Source: Symbiodinium natans (lineage: Eukaryota > Sar > Dinophyceae > Suessiales > Symbiodiniaceae). From it: a stretch of DNA of 64,000 nt. The position numbers were made by a program, and so were the translations under genes. The notes beneath the pieces are model-generated. The model did not search any database. It was not told where the DNA came from and saw nothing but the letters and a program-made list of their open reading frames with translations. Below, one piece after another: positions 23,876 through 34,189 of the stretch (positions are counted from its first letter, which is position 1; every line of letters begins with the position of its first letter). The stretch covers positions 52,602-116,601 of the forward strand of contig CAJNDS010000541.1 in assembly GCA_905221605.1 (NCBI GenBank). The letters are read 5' to 3'.

Positions 23876-24340
23876 ATGGCCAGCTCCCAAAGGGGTGATA
23901 CTGCAATCGCAGCACAGGAAGCTCAGCCATCTGTGGGAGACACCAAAAGCGAGAGACCTGGACCTGCGATACTGCCGACTGCAGAGCCTTGCTCGAATCA
24001 AACCATCAGACGCGGGGTCAGGAGAACCTTCGAAAAAGATGGCAAAGATTTGGAAATCGCTTGTTTGGAGAATGAGGTGGAAGAGCTCAAGTGTACTTTG
24101 AAGCGAACTCGACTTCTGGCAGATAGCCAGGAAAAGGCCATCTCAGCTTTAACGACAAAGAAAGCTGAGTTGGAGAGTAACTTGGCTGAAACAAGACAGA
24201 AGCTTCAAGCAGCTGAGAAAAGGCTGTTGCGACAGGATGCTTCCCGTTCGCAGGGCCTGGACAAATTCAGGTTGGTCTCCAGTCAGGGCATGCAATCTTT
24301 GTTTGGAGACACTGCGACCAAAGCAAAGCCGAACCCTTGA
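23876..24340 (+). CDS. Small coiled-coil protein
   Basis: 154 residues from ATG 23876. Residues about 60-130 form a heptad-like coiled coil (EIACLENEVEELKCTLKRT and QEKAISALTTKKAELESN). The N-terminus is short and disordered. It is the last gene before the right inverted repeat. No family is recognised. It may pair with the coiled-coil protein encoded upstream. Confidence 0.5.
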   Translation: MASSQRGDTAIAAQEAQPSVGDTKSERPGPAILPTAEPCSNQTIRRGVRRTFEKDGKDLEIACLENEVEELKCTLKRTRLLADSQEKAISALTTKKAELESNLAETRQKLQAAEKRLLRQDASRSQGLDKFRLVSSQGMQSLFGDTATKAKPNP

Positions 24341-25094
24341 CCCATGTTTCAAGTTTCTCGTTTCGGTCCTTGAAAGGAACGATTTGGCGAGCAAGAAGAT
24401 AAAAGAAAAGAGCACGGGTAGTTCAAGTCCTGAGGTCCAGGGTGGTGGTGGGTTTTTTAAGACTCTAAACACGAACCAGCTCCAAACACCTAAACCCTCA
24501 ATTCCATCCTTGAAGGGTGGATTCAAATGGTGAAACATCTTACTAAACCCAGTGACAGAATGTCAATAGCTGCAGTTTTGTAACAATGCCCGGGGAAGTC
24601 GGTTGGCGAAGACATAAGATTGCAGCTGAAAGCATTGGGGTTCAGTCCAACTTCCTGGTTGCATGGTTGGAGTGGTGGGACAGGAAAAGCAAACCATGTC
24701 ATTGGCAACTAGCCTTTCCACACAATGACTCTCGCAACATTGCGACAAATACACAGCAATAGCCAGGCAGAGAGCACATGTTCAACATAAGTTCAAGCAA
24801 GAAAAACATGCGTCATCTGCAAGCGTTCCATTTTAAGTGGGAAAAAACAAACGCAATAAGTGCCAACAGGTGCAGGGTTTTGAGTTGGCATAGTATATGT
24901 TCTGGAAATCTTGGTGTCAAAACCAATGAATTCCCTGTTTCAGGGACCTGCCCAATGCCAGAACGAAGTGTTCTGCTTTGAAACATGGTGCCAAACCCGA
25001 ACCGTTAACCAGTTTTTCAGCTTTCTGGAGCAAGTGGGGTCCAGACCCCAAACCGATTACGGAAATGTATGCAAAATTTCATGGGGTTTGGCGG
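24341..25094. other. 3' subterminal region of the DNA transposon
   Basis: Non-coding, with scattered CCCTAAA/AACCC-like motifs near 24490. No gene seen. Confidence 0.5.
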
Positions 25095-25120
25095 ACCCGG
25101 TCATTAGGGCAACCACCATA
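25095..25120 (-). repeat. Terminal inverted repeat, right
   Basis: Reverse complement of the left end (see 11149-11174). It ends exactly at the second TCGACAAT copy. Confidence 0.93.
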
Positions 25121-25128
25121 TCGACAAT
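25121..25128. repeat. Target-site duplication, right (TCGACAAT)
   Basis: Second copy of the 8-base duplication. The satellite resumes here in register with 47828 onward. Confidence 0.95.
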
Positions 25129-26449
25129 GTGCTTGCAATCCTTGAGCTTCAGGTACGCTTACAACCAGAGCTTGGAGAATGTGACGTTTGCCTGGCAGCT
25201 TGCAGTCCTTGAGCTTCGTCACGTTTGCCTGGTAGCTTGCAGTCCTTGAGCTTCGGGTACGCTTACAACCAGAACTTGGATTGGAGAGTGTGACGTTGGC
25301 CTGGCATGAACATGGAGCACGCGGGCGTAGTCAGCATGTGCCTATGTTGAGCAGTGACGATCCCCACCCCCTCCCTCCCTAAACTCAGCGTCATGCAGTG
25401 AAGTGCGATTTTGATCATGCATATCACGCGTTCATGCGCAGCTTGTCCCTACCCCAGTCCCTCACCTACCCAGAGCGCTTTTCACCAGTGGCTGACGTAG
25501 TGGCAGCCTGGCAGCTTGCAGTCCTTGAGCTTCGGGTACGCTTACAACCAGAGCTTGAACTGGAGAGTGTGACGTTGGCCTGGCAGCTTACAGTCCTTGG
25601 GATTTGGGTACGCTTACAACCAGAGCTTGGAGCATGTGACGTTTGCCTGACAGTTTGCAGTCCTTGAGCTTCGGGTACGCTTATACCCAGAACTCGAAGA
25701 ATGTGACGTTTGCTAGACAACTTGCAGCCCTTGAGCTTCGTGACGTTTGCCTGGCCACTTACAATCCTTGAGCTCCGGGCACGCTTACAACCAGAACGTT
25801 TGCCTGGCAACTTGCAGTCCTTGAACTTCGGGTGCGCTTGCAACCAGAGCTTTGAGAATGTGACGTTTGCCTGATTAGGGTACGCCTACAACCAGAGCTT
25901 AGACAGTGCGATGTTTTGCCTGGCAGCTTGCCGCTTCGGGCACGCTTACAACCACAGCTTGGAGAACGTGACGTTTGCCTGGCAGCTTGCAGTCCTTGAG
26001 CTCCGTTTACGCTTACAACCAGAGCTTCAACAATGTGCTTGCAATCCTTGAGCTTCGGGTACGCTTACAACCAGAGCTCGGAGAATGTGACGTTTGCCTG
26101 GCAGCTTGCAGTCCTTGAGTTTCGTCACGTTTGCCTGGTAGCTTGCAGTCCTTGAGCTTACAACCGGCACGCTTGCAACCACACCTACCCCACACCCTTT
26201 CCCCCCACCACGTCACAGGAACATGCCCGTCAATTTCTGAGACCCTACCCCACCCCCTTTCCCCCACCACGTCCGCTTTTCAAAACAGCTTGCAGTCCTT
26301 GAGCTTCGGGTGCACCTACAACCAGAACTTGGAGAATGTGACGTTCGCCTGGCAACTTGCAGTCCTTGAGCTTCGTGATGTTCGCACGGCGGCTTGCAAT
26401 CCTCGAGCTTCGGATACGTTTGCGACCAGAGCTCGGAGAGTGTGACGTT
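25129..26449 (+). repeat. LRR/FNIP-derived satellite array, segment 2
   Basis: Continuation of the array split by the DNA transposon, with the same 67-base units. A non-repeat block (about 25345-25500) recurs at about 48590-48720 and 50880-51040. A C-rich block (about 26190-26280) recurs at 10186-10275 and 49440-49530. The segment stops at GACGTT (26449), where retroelement 1 begins. Confidence 0.85.
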
Positions 26450-26532
26450 ATGTAGTGCAACCCTTGCACGGATTGACATACTCGAGCGACGCACCGTTGC
26501 AGTCGCCTTGCTCAAAGTGTCGGAAATTCGAG
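26450..26532 (+). repeat. Element 1 repeat A1
   Basis: 83 bases identical to 46847-46929, starting ATGTAGTGCAACCC and ending GGAAATTCGAG. Confidence 0.95.
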
Positions 26533-26565
26533 AGTCTTAGAACTCCTCGCCGTTTTGCGATAGCC

Positions 26566-26697
26566 ATGTCTTCTTGCGGCTTTGCAGCCTTGGCAGACGC
26601 GGTGATTAAGTCCGGCGTGAATCCCGAGCTCTTGGTTCGCCTAAAAGAAGACGAGATACATTCTTTGTGGCTTGTGCGCAAAAGGGTCCAGGACGAG
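26566..26697 (+). pseudogene. Element 1 tyrosine recombinase, 5' part (split by element 2)
   Basis: 44 codons from ATG 26566 up to ...KRVQDE, where element 2 interrupts. The frame resumes in phase at 40028 (ALQEEYKSS...). The rest is described at 40028-41605. The helical N-terminus (ALADAVIKSG...LKEDEIHSLW) resembles the start of the element 3 recombinase (MLAKDACEDDVQAFW). Confidence 0.85.
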
Positions 26698-26877
26698 GGG
26701 TTGCTTGCGCTAGCCGCCCGAAACCCCCTAGCGCATGCTCCGAACACTCGGCCACCCGTGCGCGTGTTACACACTTGAGCATGTTGCGTTGCGCACTTGA
26801 GTGTTCAGCTGTCGAGCTTTCAATCTGTTTGCCTGTGTGCTGCTGAAGTCGGCTTCAAGCAGCAGCCGACGAATTGT
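26698..26877 (+). repeat. Element 2 repeat A1
   Basis: 180 bases identical to 39677-39856, from GGGTTGCTTGCGC to CGACGAATTGT. Confidence 0.95.
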
Positions 26878-26907
26878 TGTTGTGTGCTCTGCGTTCTTGC
26901 TGTTGTT

Positions 26908-28719
26908 ATGGAGCGGCCACGCCGCCGGGTCACCGCGTCGCCGTACAGCTTGGACAACCTAGGCATGGGCGTACCCCGGCCTATCCGGCGTTCTACCACC
27001 TCTCGCTCTTCGACGATGCAGGGGATGGAGCTTGCGTTTGCCGGCGCAGTCGTGTCTCCAGGCGTCCAAGACAGTGTGTTGAGGGCCCCCAAGATCCCAC
27101 ATGAGCTGCCTGGCGCAGCTGCTGGCGAGTCTTGTCTTCGTGACCATGAGAAACAAGATCGCTTGATGTTGGCGTCAACCTTGGCTAAGTTCTGCATTCA
27201 TCTTGGCGGCGCAGAAGGAAGCAGTGTGCTTGTTGCTATGGGTACATGTGTGTCTGTCAATGATATTGCCCCTCTGTTCTGCGATCGGGCGCCATCTACT
27301 TTGCGTCGGCATATCTCGGGATGGAAACGCTGGTTGCAGTTCTGTAGCGCGTTGGAGTGGAGCGCCGCTTCTCCATCCCTCACGCAGGTTGTCGATTTCG
27401 TGAAAAGCTTATCTGAAGGAGTGCGAAGCGATCGCGGCCGCTTGCGTGCCAAGTCTGCCTCGGGCGTACTGTCAGCAATGAAATTTGTTGCTTATAAGCT
27501 ACAGCTCTCAATGCTTCACGCGTCGCTTACCAACCCCCTGGTACAGGCTTGGTCACGCCAAGGTATGTGGGACAGCATGCCAGTGAAGGAGGCGGTTCCT
27601 CTTCCACTTTGGGTTGTTCGCAACTTGGAGCTTGCAACCATGCAGGATCTTGGAGACGGAGAATGGGTGGTTTTGTGCTGCTTGTTGATGATTTGGGGCA
27701 GTCTTCGTTGGAGTGATGCTCAACGGATGGATCTTTCCTCCATCTGTTCCAGCCGGGGCGAGGTCAGAGGGTGGTGTTGGCGCACCAAGTCTTCTCCCAG
27801 AGGCATGCCCTTCGGAGTCCTCAGCAAAGGCTGTACAGGCTGCAACTGGGGAGCGCGCTTCTATGACAGAGTTTGCCAACTGCGCTCTCAGTTTCCTAAG
27901 CGCGATTTCTTGGTTGGCAGTTTCGACAAACCCATAGGATATTCCTGCATGCTGGCACAGTTGCGTCGTTGCTTGGTGCATTTCGGTGGTGTTCCGCGGG
28001 AGCACGTTCACATGTTCACTCTTCATTCTTTGAAAACTACTGTTCTGGCCTGGGCCCTCCAACTACAGGTGGCCGAGCCTGAGAAGGCAGCTCAGGGCCA
28101 TCACCGCTTCAACGGCACTGCTCGGTGCGTGCCGCGGTACGGGCGGAACGATATCATCCCGGCTATACGTTGCCAGTCAAAGGTCATTGGTGCGATTGCT
28201 GGCGGCTGGGTTCCGTCAACACCCCTGAACCGGGGTTGCATGACTTTAGAAGAGGCGGAGTCCTTTTTTGCCCATGCTCAGGCTGCGGCCACTATGCCAA
28301 AGCCATCTGATGCTCCTTGCGAAGCCTGCTCAGATACCGAGGACGAGGACGAGGACGAGGTCGAGGAGGAGGGCGAGGAAAGTATTTCCGAGCCCCAGCG
28401 TATGTGCAGCCCTGGCAGCTCCTCTTCGGACACAGACAATGCCATCTCCAGTGAAGACGAAAGCGTTGCGTCGGGGTCAGAACATGAGTGCGCCCGCCCC
28501 AATTGTGCAGGCGTGTGGATCGTCAACGGCAGTTCCGGGTATTTTCATCGCGCGGTGAAGATTGATGTTGAAGATTCGCGCCTGGTCTTGGCCAACTGGC
28601 GGTTGGCGTGCCGGCCTTCGCTGGCGCTGCGCGACTTCTACAGTTTGTCGCAAGATGACCCGCAGTTTGCAGGATTTAGCCCTTGTCAGCATACGGGATG
28701 CTTTGGACAGACGCAATGA
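26908..28719 (+). CDS. Element 2 tyrosine recombinase (integrase)
   Basis: 603 residues from ATG 26908 (upstream in-frame codons lie in A1, so this first ATG is preferred). The catalytic core appears as Arg267 (MIWGSLRWSD), a Lys in CWRTKSS (about 292), His373-x-x-Lys376 (LHSLKTTVLAW), a GHHR segment (about 397) and a candidate nucleophile Tyr411 (VPRYGRNDI). Lys in place of the usual Arg of HxxR is odd. The N-terminal half has a helical core-binding domain (STLRRHISGWKRWLQFC). The C-terminus is acidic (Glu/Asp run about 470-490) with Cys/His pairs. It is expected to insert the circular DNA copy of the element by strand exchange. It lies first in the element, before gag. Confidence 0.85.
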   Translation: MERPRRRVTASPYSLDNLGMGVPRPIRRSTTSRSSTMQGMELAFAGAVVSPGVQDSVLRAPKIPHELPGAAAGESCLRDHEKQDRLMLASTLAKFCIHLGGAEGSSVLVAMGTCVSVNDIAPLFCDRAPSTLRRHISGWKRWLQFCSALEWSAASPSLTQVVDFVKSLSEGVRSDRGRLRAKSASGVLSAMKFVAYKLQLSMLHASLTNPLVQAWSRQGMWDSMPVKEAVPLPLWVVRNLELATMQDLGDGEWVVLCCLLMIWGSLRWSDAQRMDLSSICSSRGEVRGWCWRTKSSPRGMPFGVLSKGCTGCNWGARFYDRVCQLRSQFPKRDFLVGSFDKPIGYSCMLAQLRRCLVHFGGVPREHVHMFTLHSLKTTVLAWALQLQVAEPEKAAQGHHRFNGTARCVPRYGRNDIIPAIRCQSKVIGAIAGGWVPSTPLNRGCMTLEEAESFFAHAQAAATMPKPSDAPCEACSDTEDEDEDEVEEEGEESISEPQRMCSPGSSSSDTDNAISSEDESVASGSEHECARPNCAGVWIVNGSSGYFHRAVKIDVEDSRLVLANWRLACRPSLALRDFYSLSQDDPQFAGFSPCQHTGCFGQTQ

Positions 28720-29077
28720 TGCTTTGCTTACCTGAAAGCTCAGGTGTGATTGCTTGTTACTGCAAGCGCAGTTTGGGTGGCGTCCCGGACGCACATGTGT
28801 GCGTCGTGAGTACGGGCCCCCTAGTTCGCTTTGCGACCAACATCGCACGGTCCTACGTGATGTCGTTGTTAGTCTGGATGTCCCGGGCGTGCAAGGGTGC
28901 GCTGTTAGTACGGGACTCATCCAGTTTGCGCATTGTTGTTGGTGCTGCTTGAGTTTGAGTGCGTGATCACTTTCTGTCAGGTACTCGCGTATTCTTGAGC
29001 TATCACCTAAGTTGTCAGCCAGTACTGGCGCTTGCGATTGGTTGTTTGTGCCTGCTTGTTGCTGCTTGCGTGGAGCA
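28720..29077. other. Recombinase-gag spacer of element 2
   Basis: Non-coding. A T/G/C-rich stretch (about 29038-29072) precedes the gag ATG and could serve as a trans-splice acceptor region, so gag may be expressed from its own mRNA. Confidence 0.4.
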
Positions 29078-30283
29078 ATGGGCGACGATTCCAAGTGGTT
29101 GGAGTCATTAGGCGCAACGGGAGTGCCTGATTCGATCTTGAAGAAGGTGTCCTCGAGTTATTGCTCCCTCCAAGTGTTTGCGCATTCCTTCGACGAGAAA
29201 GCGCATTTGGACTTGTTTGCTCACTCGCTGCTGAAGGAGGCCAAGTTGGTTCCAGAGGAAGCAGCAGATGTGACTTGGAAGTTTCATCCTGTGCTGGGAT
29301 CCCTGCGTGCGCTGTGGGTAAAAGCACGTGCTAGCATTGCCGCTGGTCCGTTGCCTGCGGCCGGCAGCTTGCCGCCAGCACCTTTCCCACCCGCAGCACC
29401 TGCGCTCAATGCGTCCTCATTACTCTCTCTTGGTGTCCCTCAGCAGCGTTTAAACACAGCTGAGCGTGACAAGCTGAAGCGTGCCTTCGAAAAGTCTTAC
29501 TCGGGAGTGGTCCTTGCTCCTTCGACGCTGCCGGGCCTTAGTTTCCTGCAGTGTGTGCAGTCCCAGTGCGCGTCTAAATCTTGGGAGTGGCTGTGTTGGA
29601 AGCGTGTCCTCAGCGAAGAAAATGTCGGGCAGATCAAGGACAGGAAGCGTGGAAGCCAGCCCCTTGAGGTCGCCGACCTATTGGCCCATGCAGCTGGCTT
29701 GGTGCATGACGAACTTGATATTGATCTCGGTGGTTCAGCTTATCGTGTGGAAAAGCTGCTGACTGTGCGCTCCCACGCGTACTGCATGTGCGGCGCAGGG
29801 CATTTGTCTTCTTGGGGGTTGTACACCCAGGCCTTTATGGCTCTGTACACCAAAAAGCCACCGGAGGGCTTCCGGGCACCAAACATTCAGGAAGCCGAAG
29901 AAGCGGACAAATGTGCCATGTGTGCGGTGTTTGAATTAGCCTTTGAGGGTTCGTCCTTGGATGATGCATTTGCCACTGTCGTCACGGACCGAGGCATGCT
30001 GCGTGGCTTGCTTGTTCCCCAGCCCCGTGTGATCAAGGGCCCAAACAAGCCCACGCCAACCCTCAAGGACCCCAGGCAGCCTCCTCCTCCTCCCACGCCC
30101 AAGGGTCCGAAACGGAAGAATCAGAACACTGAGCTGGCGCCTGCCAAGAGAGTCAAGAATGCCTTCTGCAATGCCTTCCAGGAGGGCAAGTGCTCCCGCT
30201 CTGCGGATGACTGTCGTTTCCTTCATAAGTGCAATGTTTGTTTCTCGGACTCTCATGGTGGGGGGACATGTCCCAAAAAGTGA
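29078..30283 (+). CDS. Element 2 gag-like protein
   Basis: 401 residues from ATG 29078 (GAGCAATGG context). The N-terminal two thirds are helical, followed by a Pro-rich linker (about 335-360) and a basic segment (KRVKNAFC). A Cys/His cluster closes it (CNAFQEGKCSRSADDCRFLH then CNVC...H...C), of CCCH zinc-finger type, suited to RNA binding. Position between recombinase and pol, zinc cluster and lack of catalytic motifs support a gag role. The frame ends in TGA-CTAG and stays open in the same frame into pol. Confidence 0.75.
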   Translation: MGDDSKWLESLGATGVPDSILKKVSSSYCSLQVFAHSFDEKAHLDLFAHSLLKEAKLVPEEAADVTWKFHPVLGSLRALWVKARASIAAGPLPAAGSLPPAPFPPAAPALNASSLLSLGVPQQRLNTAERDKLKRAFEKSYSGVVLAPSTLPGLSFLQCVQSQCASKSWEWLCWKRVLSEENVGQIKDRKRGSQPLEVADLLAHAAGLVHDELDIDLGGSAYRVEKLLTVRSHAYCMCGAGHLSSWGLYTQAFMALYTKKPPEGFRAPNIQEAEEADKCAMCAVFELAFEGSSLDDAFATVVTDRGMLRGLLVPQPRVIKGPNKPTPTLKDPRQPPPPPTPKGPKRKNQNTELAPAKRVKNAFCNAFQEGKCSRSADDCRFLHKCNVCFSDSHGGGTCPKK

Positions 30284-30287
30284 CTAG
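30281..30287 (+). promoter_or_regulatory. Candidate stop-readthrough site, gag-pol of element 2
   Basis: TGA followed by CTAG, with gag before and pol after in one uninterrupted frame. UGA-CUA(G) is a known leaky stop context in viral and animal readthrough genes. Confidence 0.7.
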
Positions 30288-32237
30288 GTCCAGCTGTAGA
30301 GGACCATCCTGCGTCGGGTGGACGCTGTGTCCGATTGAAGAGTGCGTCAGCGTATTCTGAAGTGACACCTCATCTGCCTGACCGATCGGGCGTGTTTCCG
30401 ATCTCAGTTCCTGATACTGTGTGTGAGGCAGCGTTGTGTCCTGTTCCCAGACATTGTACTGCACAGCCGGCGAAGACTGTCTCTTCTGCGCCCGATGTCA
30501 TTCAGTCGGTGCCTGCGTGGGATCATCAGCCTCGACTGCACATCCCTGACGGCGGCGGGAACGGGTCCAGTGCTGCGTGGCACTCCCCGTTGGTTGCGCG
30601 GGATCACTTTCGGGGTTTAAGGCAAATGTTCGGTTCTTTGGTGGTTGAGTGGGGTTTAGTGGGTCGGCTAAGGTCCCTGTTGGATTCTGCAAGCGCAGAC
30701 TGCCTTTTCTCAGCCGATGAGATTGGGAAGCTTCGCAATTGCCTAGTGGAGTTTGTATGCGCGAAAGGATTCCCTTGCACTGCGGCGATTGCTGAGTTCC
30801 AGCCATTGCTGCTAGACGTTTGGGAAGCTTTATGCAAGATGACCGGTGACATTGACTCCATCTTGCCTTCCGTCCTGCGCGAGGGCGTGCCCACCGGCAT
30901 TCTACAACCCATCCCACCGTCCGGGGTTTGGGACCCTGTTGAAGCTGCCGAGCCCACCTTGCCAGAGGAACTCCTTGTGCACCTTGAGCCTTGGCGCAGC
31001 AGGTCAGAGGATCCTGCTCTAACCAGGAAATTATTGCAGAAGGACATCGATGCCGGGCACTTGTTCGAGGTAGTTGGCGGTGAGTCCGCTGCACGCTCTC
31101 GCTGGGGGAAAAACTTGGCAGCCGGAAAACTTGGTGTTGTGCATGCTGCAGGTAAAAACCCCAGGTTAATTGGCGATGGCTCTGTGAGTGGTGCCAACGC
31201 CATGTGTCTCATCCTCGAGAAGGTGCACCTTCCAACCTTGCATTCACTGCAGCGCTTCCTCAGTTCTGCCCCGCCGGGGTCTTGCTGGACGGCGCTTTGC
31301 TTCGATGTGCGCGGAGCACACAAGCTTGTCACTGTGCGGGAAGCAGAGCGTGGCTTTAGCTGTTTTGTTCTTGAGGGGAAGTGGTATTGCTATCGTTCCT
31401 GCTATTTTGGATGCAGGTGGGCTGCGTACTGGTTCTCCAGGTTAGGCGGGATGCTGGTTAGGTTCCTACATCAATTCGTCCGCATTCCGCACGGGCTTAT
31501 GTTGTACGTGGACGACGGCATTTTGCTTGTGCCTTCTAGCGTTGCCCCGCTGGTCGCTGCAACCAGCGTCATGTTTTTGTGCAGTTTGGGCATCCCCCTA
31601 AGTTGGGAGAAGCTGAAGTTCTCCCAGCAACTCTCCTGGATCGGCTGGCGGTTCCAGTTCGATTCTTTCACTGCTGTCCTGCCCGAAGCCAAGGCCGAGA
31701 AGTGCGTTGGACTTCTCCAGCCTCTACTTAGGTCGGGAGTCAAGATGCTGCGTAAAGATGTGGAGCGCGTGATAGGACTGCTCTTGTGGTTCACGTGCGG
31801 CGCCTTCTGGCTGCGCCCCTGGCTGCAAAGCTTCTATGCACTGCTGCATAAGCCCTTGACGACTTGTCGCCTCTTGACGCTGGAGCAGTTTGGTGATCTG
31901 CTAGATCACCTCAGCGATCGGCTCGTTGTTCATGGCAGTGTGCCTTGCTGTGATATTCTCGATGGCTGGAAGCTGCATTCAGTTAACAACACGGTAGTTC
32001 GCTCCCTTGATGCCCCCGCCTTGCAGTGCCCGCGGGTTAAGGGCGGTCAGGTCTCGGTGGTGTTTTTCGAGTATGGGAGCAGGTTTGTTCGGCCGAACTC
32101 TGACTGCGCCTTCGCCGCCAAACTCTTCCTTCGGTCAGTTTCAGAGCGTGTGCAGATTCCCCTTGTCATTGCGCCGGCGTGCCCTACTGTGTGTGCCGCG
32201 GACGCTTTCGCCACCCGCGACCGTGCAGGTATAGGTG
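30284..32237 (+). pseudogene. Element 2 pol: reverse transcriptase and start of RNase H (split by element 3)
   Basis: Open in the gag frame from the TGA onward, with no early ATG, which supports synthesis as gag-pol. Counting from 30284: RT motif A at about 341 (LCFDVRGAHKL), the catalytic YVDD at about 408-411 (LYVDDGI), a thumb-like region (SWEKLKFSQQLSWIGW), then the first RNase H Asp at 640 (ADAFATRDRAGIG). The coding sequence breaks at 32237 and continues in phase at 38984. The frame also stays open by chance into the element 3 recombinase, giving a false RT-recombinase fusion. Function: copy the RNA into DNA. Confidence 0.85.
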
Positions 32238-32263
32238 AGGAAGCGAAGGTCATATTGGGGCGG

Positions 32264-34189
32264 ATGTTGGCCAAAGATGCTTGCGAGGATGACGTCCAAG
32301 CTTTCTGGTGTCTGGTGTCAAATGCTGAGAGCATTGTACGTCCATGTTGGTCATGTTCATCAGCAAGACACTCTTCGCTCTGGGCAGGGGTGGCTGTGAA
32401 GCGTGCTCGCATAGACAGATGCAGCCCACTGTTGTCGCAGCCGTCTTGTAGCAGTCTAGGTGTCAGTGCAGTTGTGGTGCTCTTCAAGACACAAGCTGCT
32501 GCTCGTCGACCGGCTCGCTGGACTGCGCAAAGCGTGCATCTACAAGCGTCTGTGTGTGCTGATCAGAGACAACGTGGTGAAGCGTTGGAACGTGAAAAGT
32601 GGCTGCAGGCACTGACCGAATTGTTGTCTGAAGCAGCTCTTCCGGCCGTCTGTGGTGTCGGGAGTGAAGAAGGGAACCTCGCTCTGAAACGCTTGGCCAA
32701 AGGACGGCGAGCCACCACATTGCGCAAGCATGTGCGTACCTGGCGGCGGGTAGCTTTCTGGGTTAAGGCCACTTTCGGCGTCTCGTGGCCGTCAGGAGAA
32801 CAATTTGCTGCGTATCTATATTCTCGGGCGGCGGAACCTTGTGGTCGCACAGTCCCTGGATCTTGCTTGAAGACCCTTATGTTTATGGAATCTGCAGGAG
32901 AATTATCGGAGCATCTCAAAATCAGCAACCTCCCAGCGGTTCGTAACAGCCTGGAGGAGTTGGCGTTGGAACTGAGTGCCAAGAACCCGCAGGGGCGCAA
33001 ACAAGCACGCCAGCTCCTGACGTCGCAGGTGTGCGCCATGGAGCGACTTGTGGTGCTGGGAACTGCGCCGCGTTTTGTAAGGGCTTTTGCGTGGTTGAAA
33101 CTTGTTAAGTTATGGGGTGGCCTGCGTTATTCGGACACCGAAGGTATGCCGTTCAATGGCATGCGTCTGGAGTCGCGCGGTCTTTATGCTCGGCTCGATC
33201 GCACGAAGACCAGCGGAGCCGGGAAAAGGATCGAAGTTCTTCACATGTATATCTCCACGAAAGCCTGGCTTTCAGAAGCAGATTGGTTGCGCTGTGGGTG
33301 GCAGCTCTGGGTGGAGCTGAGCAACGAAGCTGGCATCTCTGACAGGGATTTCTTCCTGACTCGTCCTTGTTCAGGTCTTGACGGCTGCACGAGCAAGATG
33401 GCCCGCTATTGCCATGCGGCGGCGATGTCTCAGGCCTTGTTCCAGGTGCTGGAAGCGACGTCTTCTTTCGTGGTCGAGATTGGAGAAGCCGCCAATACGA
33501 AGCTTCTTCCGATGGGCGCTGGCACCGTTTGGAGTGAACATTCAGAAAGGGCAACACTGCGCACTTGGGCGGCTTCCTGTGGAGTTGACGAACTTGCCAG
33601 TAGGCAGATGGGGCGGTGGATGCCGTCTACAGACGAATCCTACATCCGCTCTATTCGAGGCAACGTAGAGAAGGCCCAGGAACGCATCGCACGGAAGATC
33701 AAAGCCGGCTTGGGCGGCCCGGACTTCCTGGACGAAAACAGTGTTCTGTCGCATGTGTCAGCTCGCCTGGAGGAGCTGGGGCTGGCGGAGGTGGAGAGGG
33801 ACCAATGTTTAGCGACGTTGAAGTCTTTCGATGAGGAGCGGGATGCAAGCGTTGACTCTGCCACTGACAGCGAGTCTTGTTCTTCCGCGAGTTCTGTGGC
33901 ACTGTTGGCGCATGATGAGTCAGCGCGTGATCCGCATGATCGCAGCCATTTGGGTCACTACTTTGTGAGCGTCGTGGGGCACTGCAAGCGAAGGACTCTA
34001 CATAAAGGAGGTGAGTGTCATCGGGTTCCTGGTGTGCATTATCGCGAGTTTGTGGACTGTGGATCGGAGATGCCGACGGTGTCCGACTACGATCATGCAT
34101 GCAGAGACTGTTTTCCACAGGGGACACGGCAGCTGTCGGAGGATAGCGAAGACGAGGCGGACTCCTCTGCAACCTCGGCGTCTTCTTGA
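32264..34189 (+). CDS. Element 3 tyrosine recombinase (integrase)
   Basis: 641 residues from ATG 32264, the first ATG inside the insert. Core residues: Arg288 (LWGGLRYSD), a Lys in DRTKTSG (about 310), His426-x-x-Arg429 (SEHSERATLRTW), a GRW segment (about 452) and Tyr460 (DESYIRSIR). The N-terminal core-binding domain is helical (TTLRKHVRTWRRVAFW). The C-terminus is acidic and Ser-rich, with a final CRDCFP motif. The upstream frame is continuous with the pol of element 2, but that is a by-product of nesting. Expected to integrate the circular intermediate. Confidence 0.85.
   Translation: MLAKDACEDDVQAFWCLVSNAESIVRPCWSCSSARHSSLWAGVAVKRARIDRCSPLLSQPSCSSLGVSAVVVLFKTQAAARRPARWTAQSVHLQASVCADQRQRGEALEREKWLQALTELLSEAALPAVCGVGSEEGNLALKRLAKGRRATTLRKHVRTWRRVAFWVKATFGVSWPSGEQFAAYLYSRAAEPCGRTVPGSCLKTLMFMESAGELSEHLKISNLPAVRNSLEELALELSAKNPQGRKQARQLLTSQVCAMERLVVLGTAPRFVRAFAWLKLVKLWGGLRYSDTEGMPFNGMRLESRGLYARLDRTKTSGAGKRIEVLHMYISTKAWLSEADWLRCGWQLWVELSNEAGISDRDFFLTRPCSGLDGCTSKMARYCHAAAMSQALFQVLEATSSFVVEIGEAANTKLLPMGAGTVWSEHSERATLRTWAASCGVDELASRQMGRWMPSTDESYIRSIRGNVEKAQERIARKIKAGLGGPDFLDENSVLSHVSARLEELGLAEVERDQCLATLKSFDEERDASVDSATDSESCSSASSVALLAHDESARDPHDRSHLGHYFVSVVGHCKRRTLHKGGECHRVPGVHYREFVDCGSEMPTVSDYDHACRDCFPQGTRQLSEDSEDEADSSATSASS

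Noticed and set aside
30335-34189. A single 1,284-residue RT-tyrosine recombinase fusion gene
   Set aside because: The RNase H domain breaks at 32237 and resumes in phase at 38984, so the recombinase part belongs to a nested element. The fusion is an accident of open frames.
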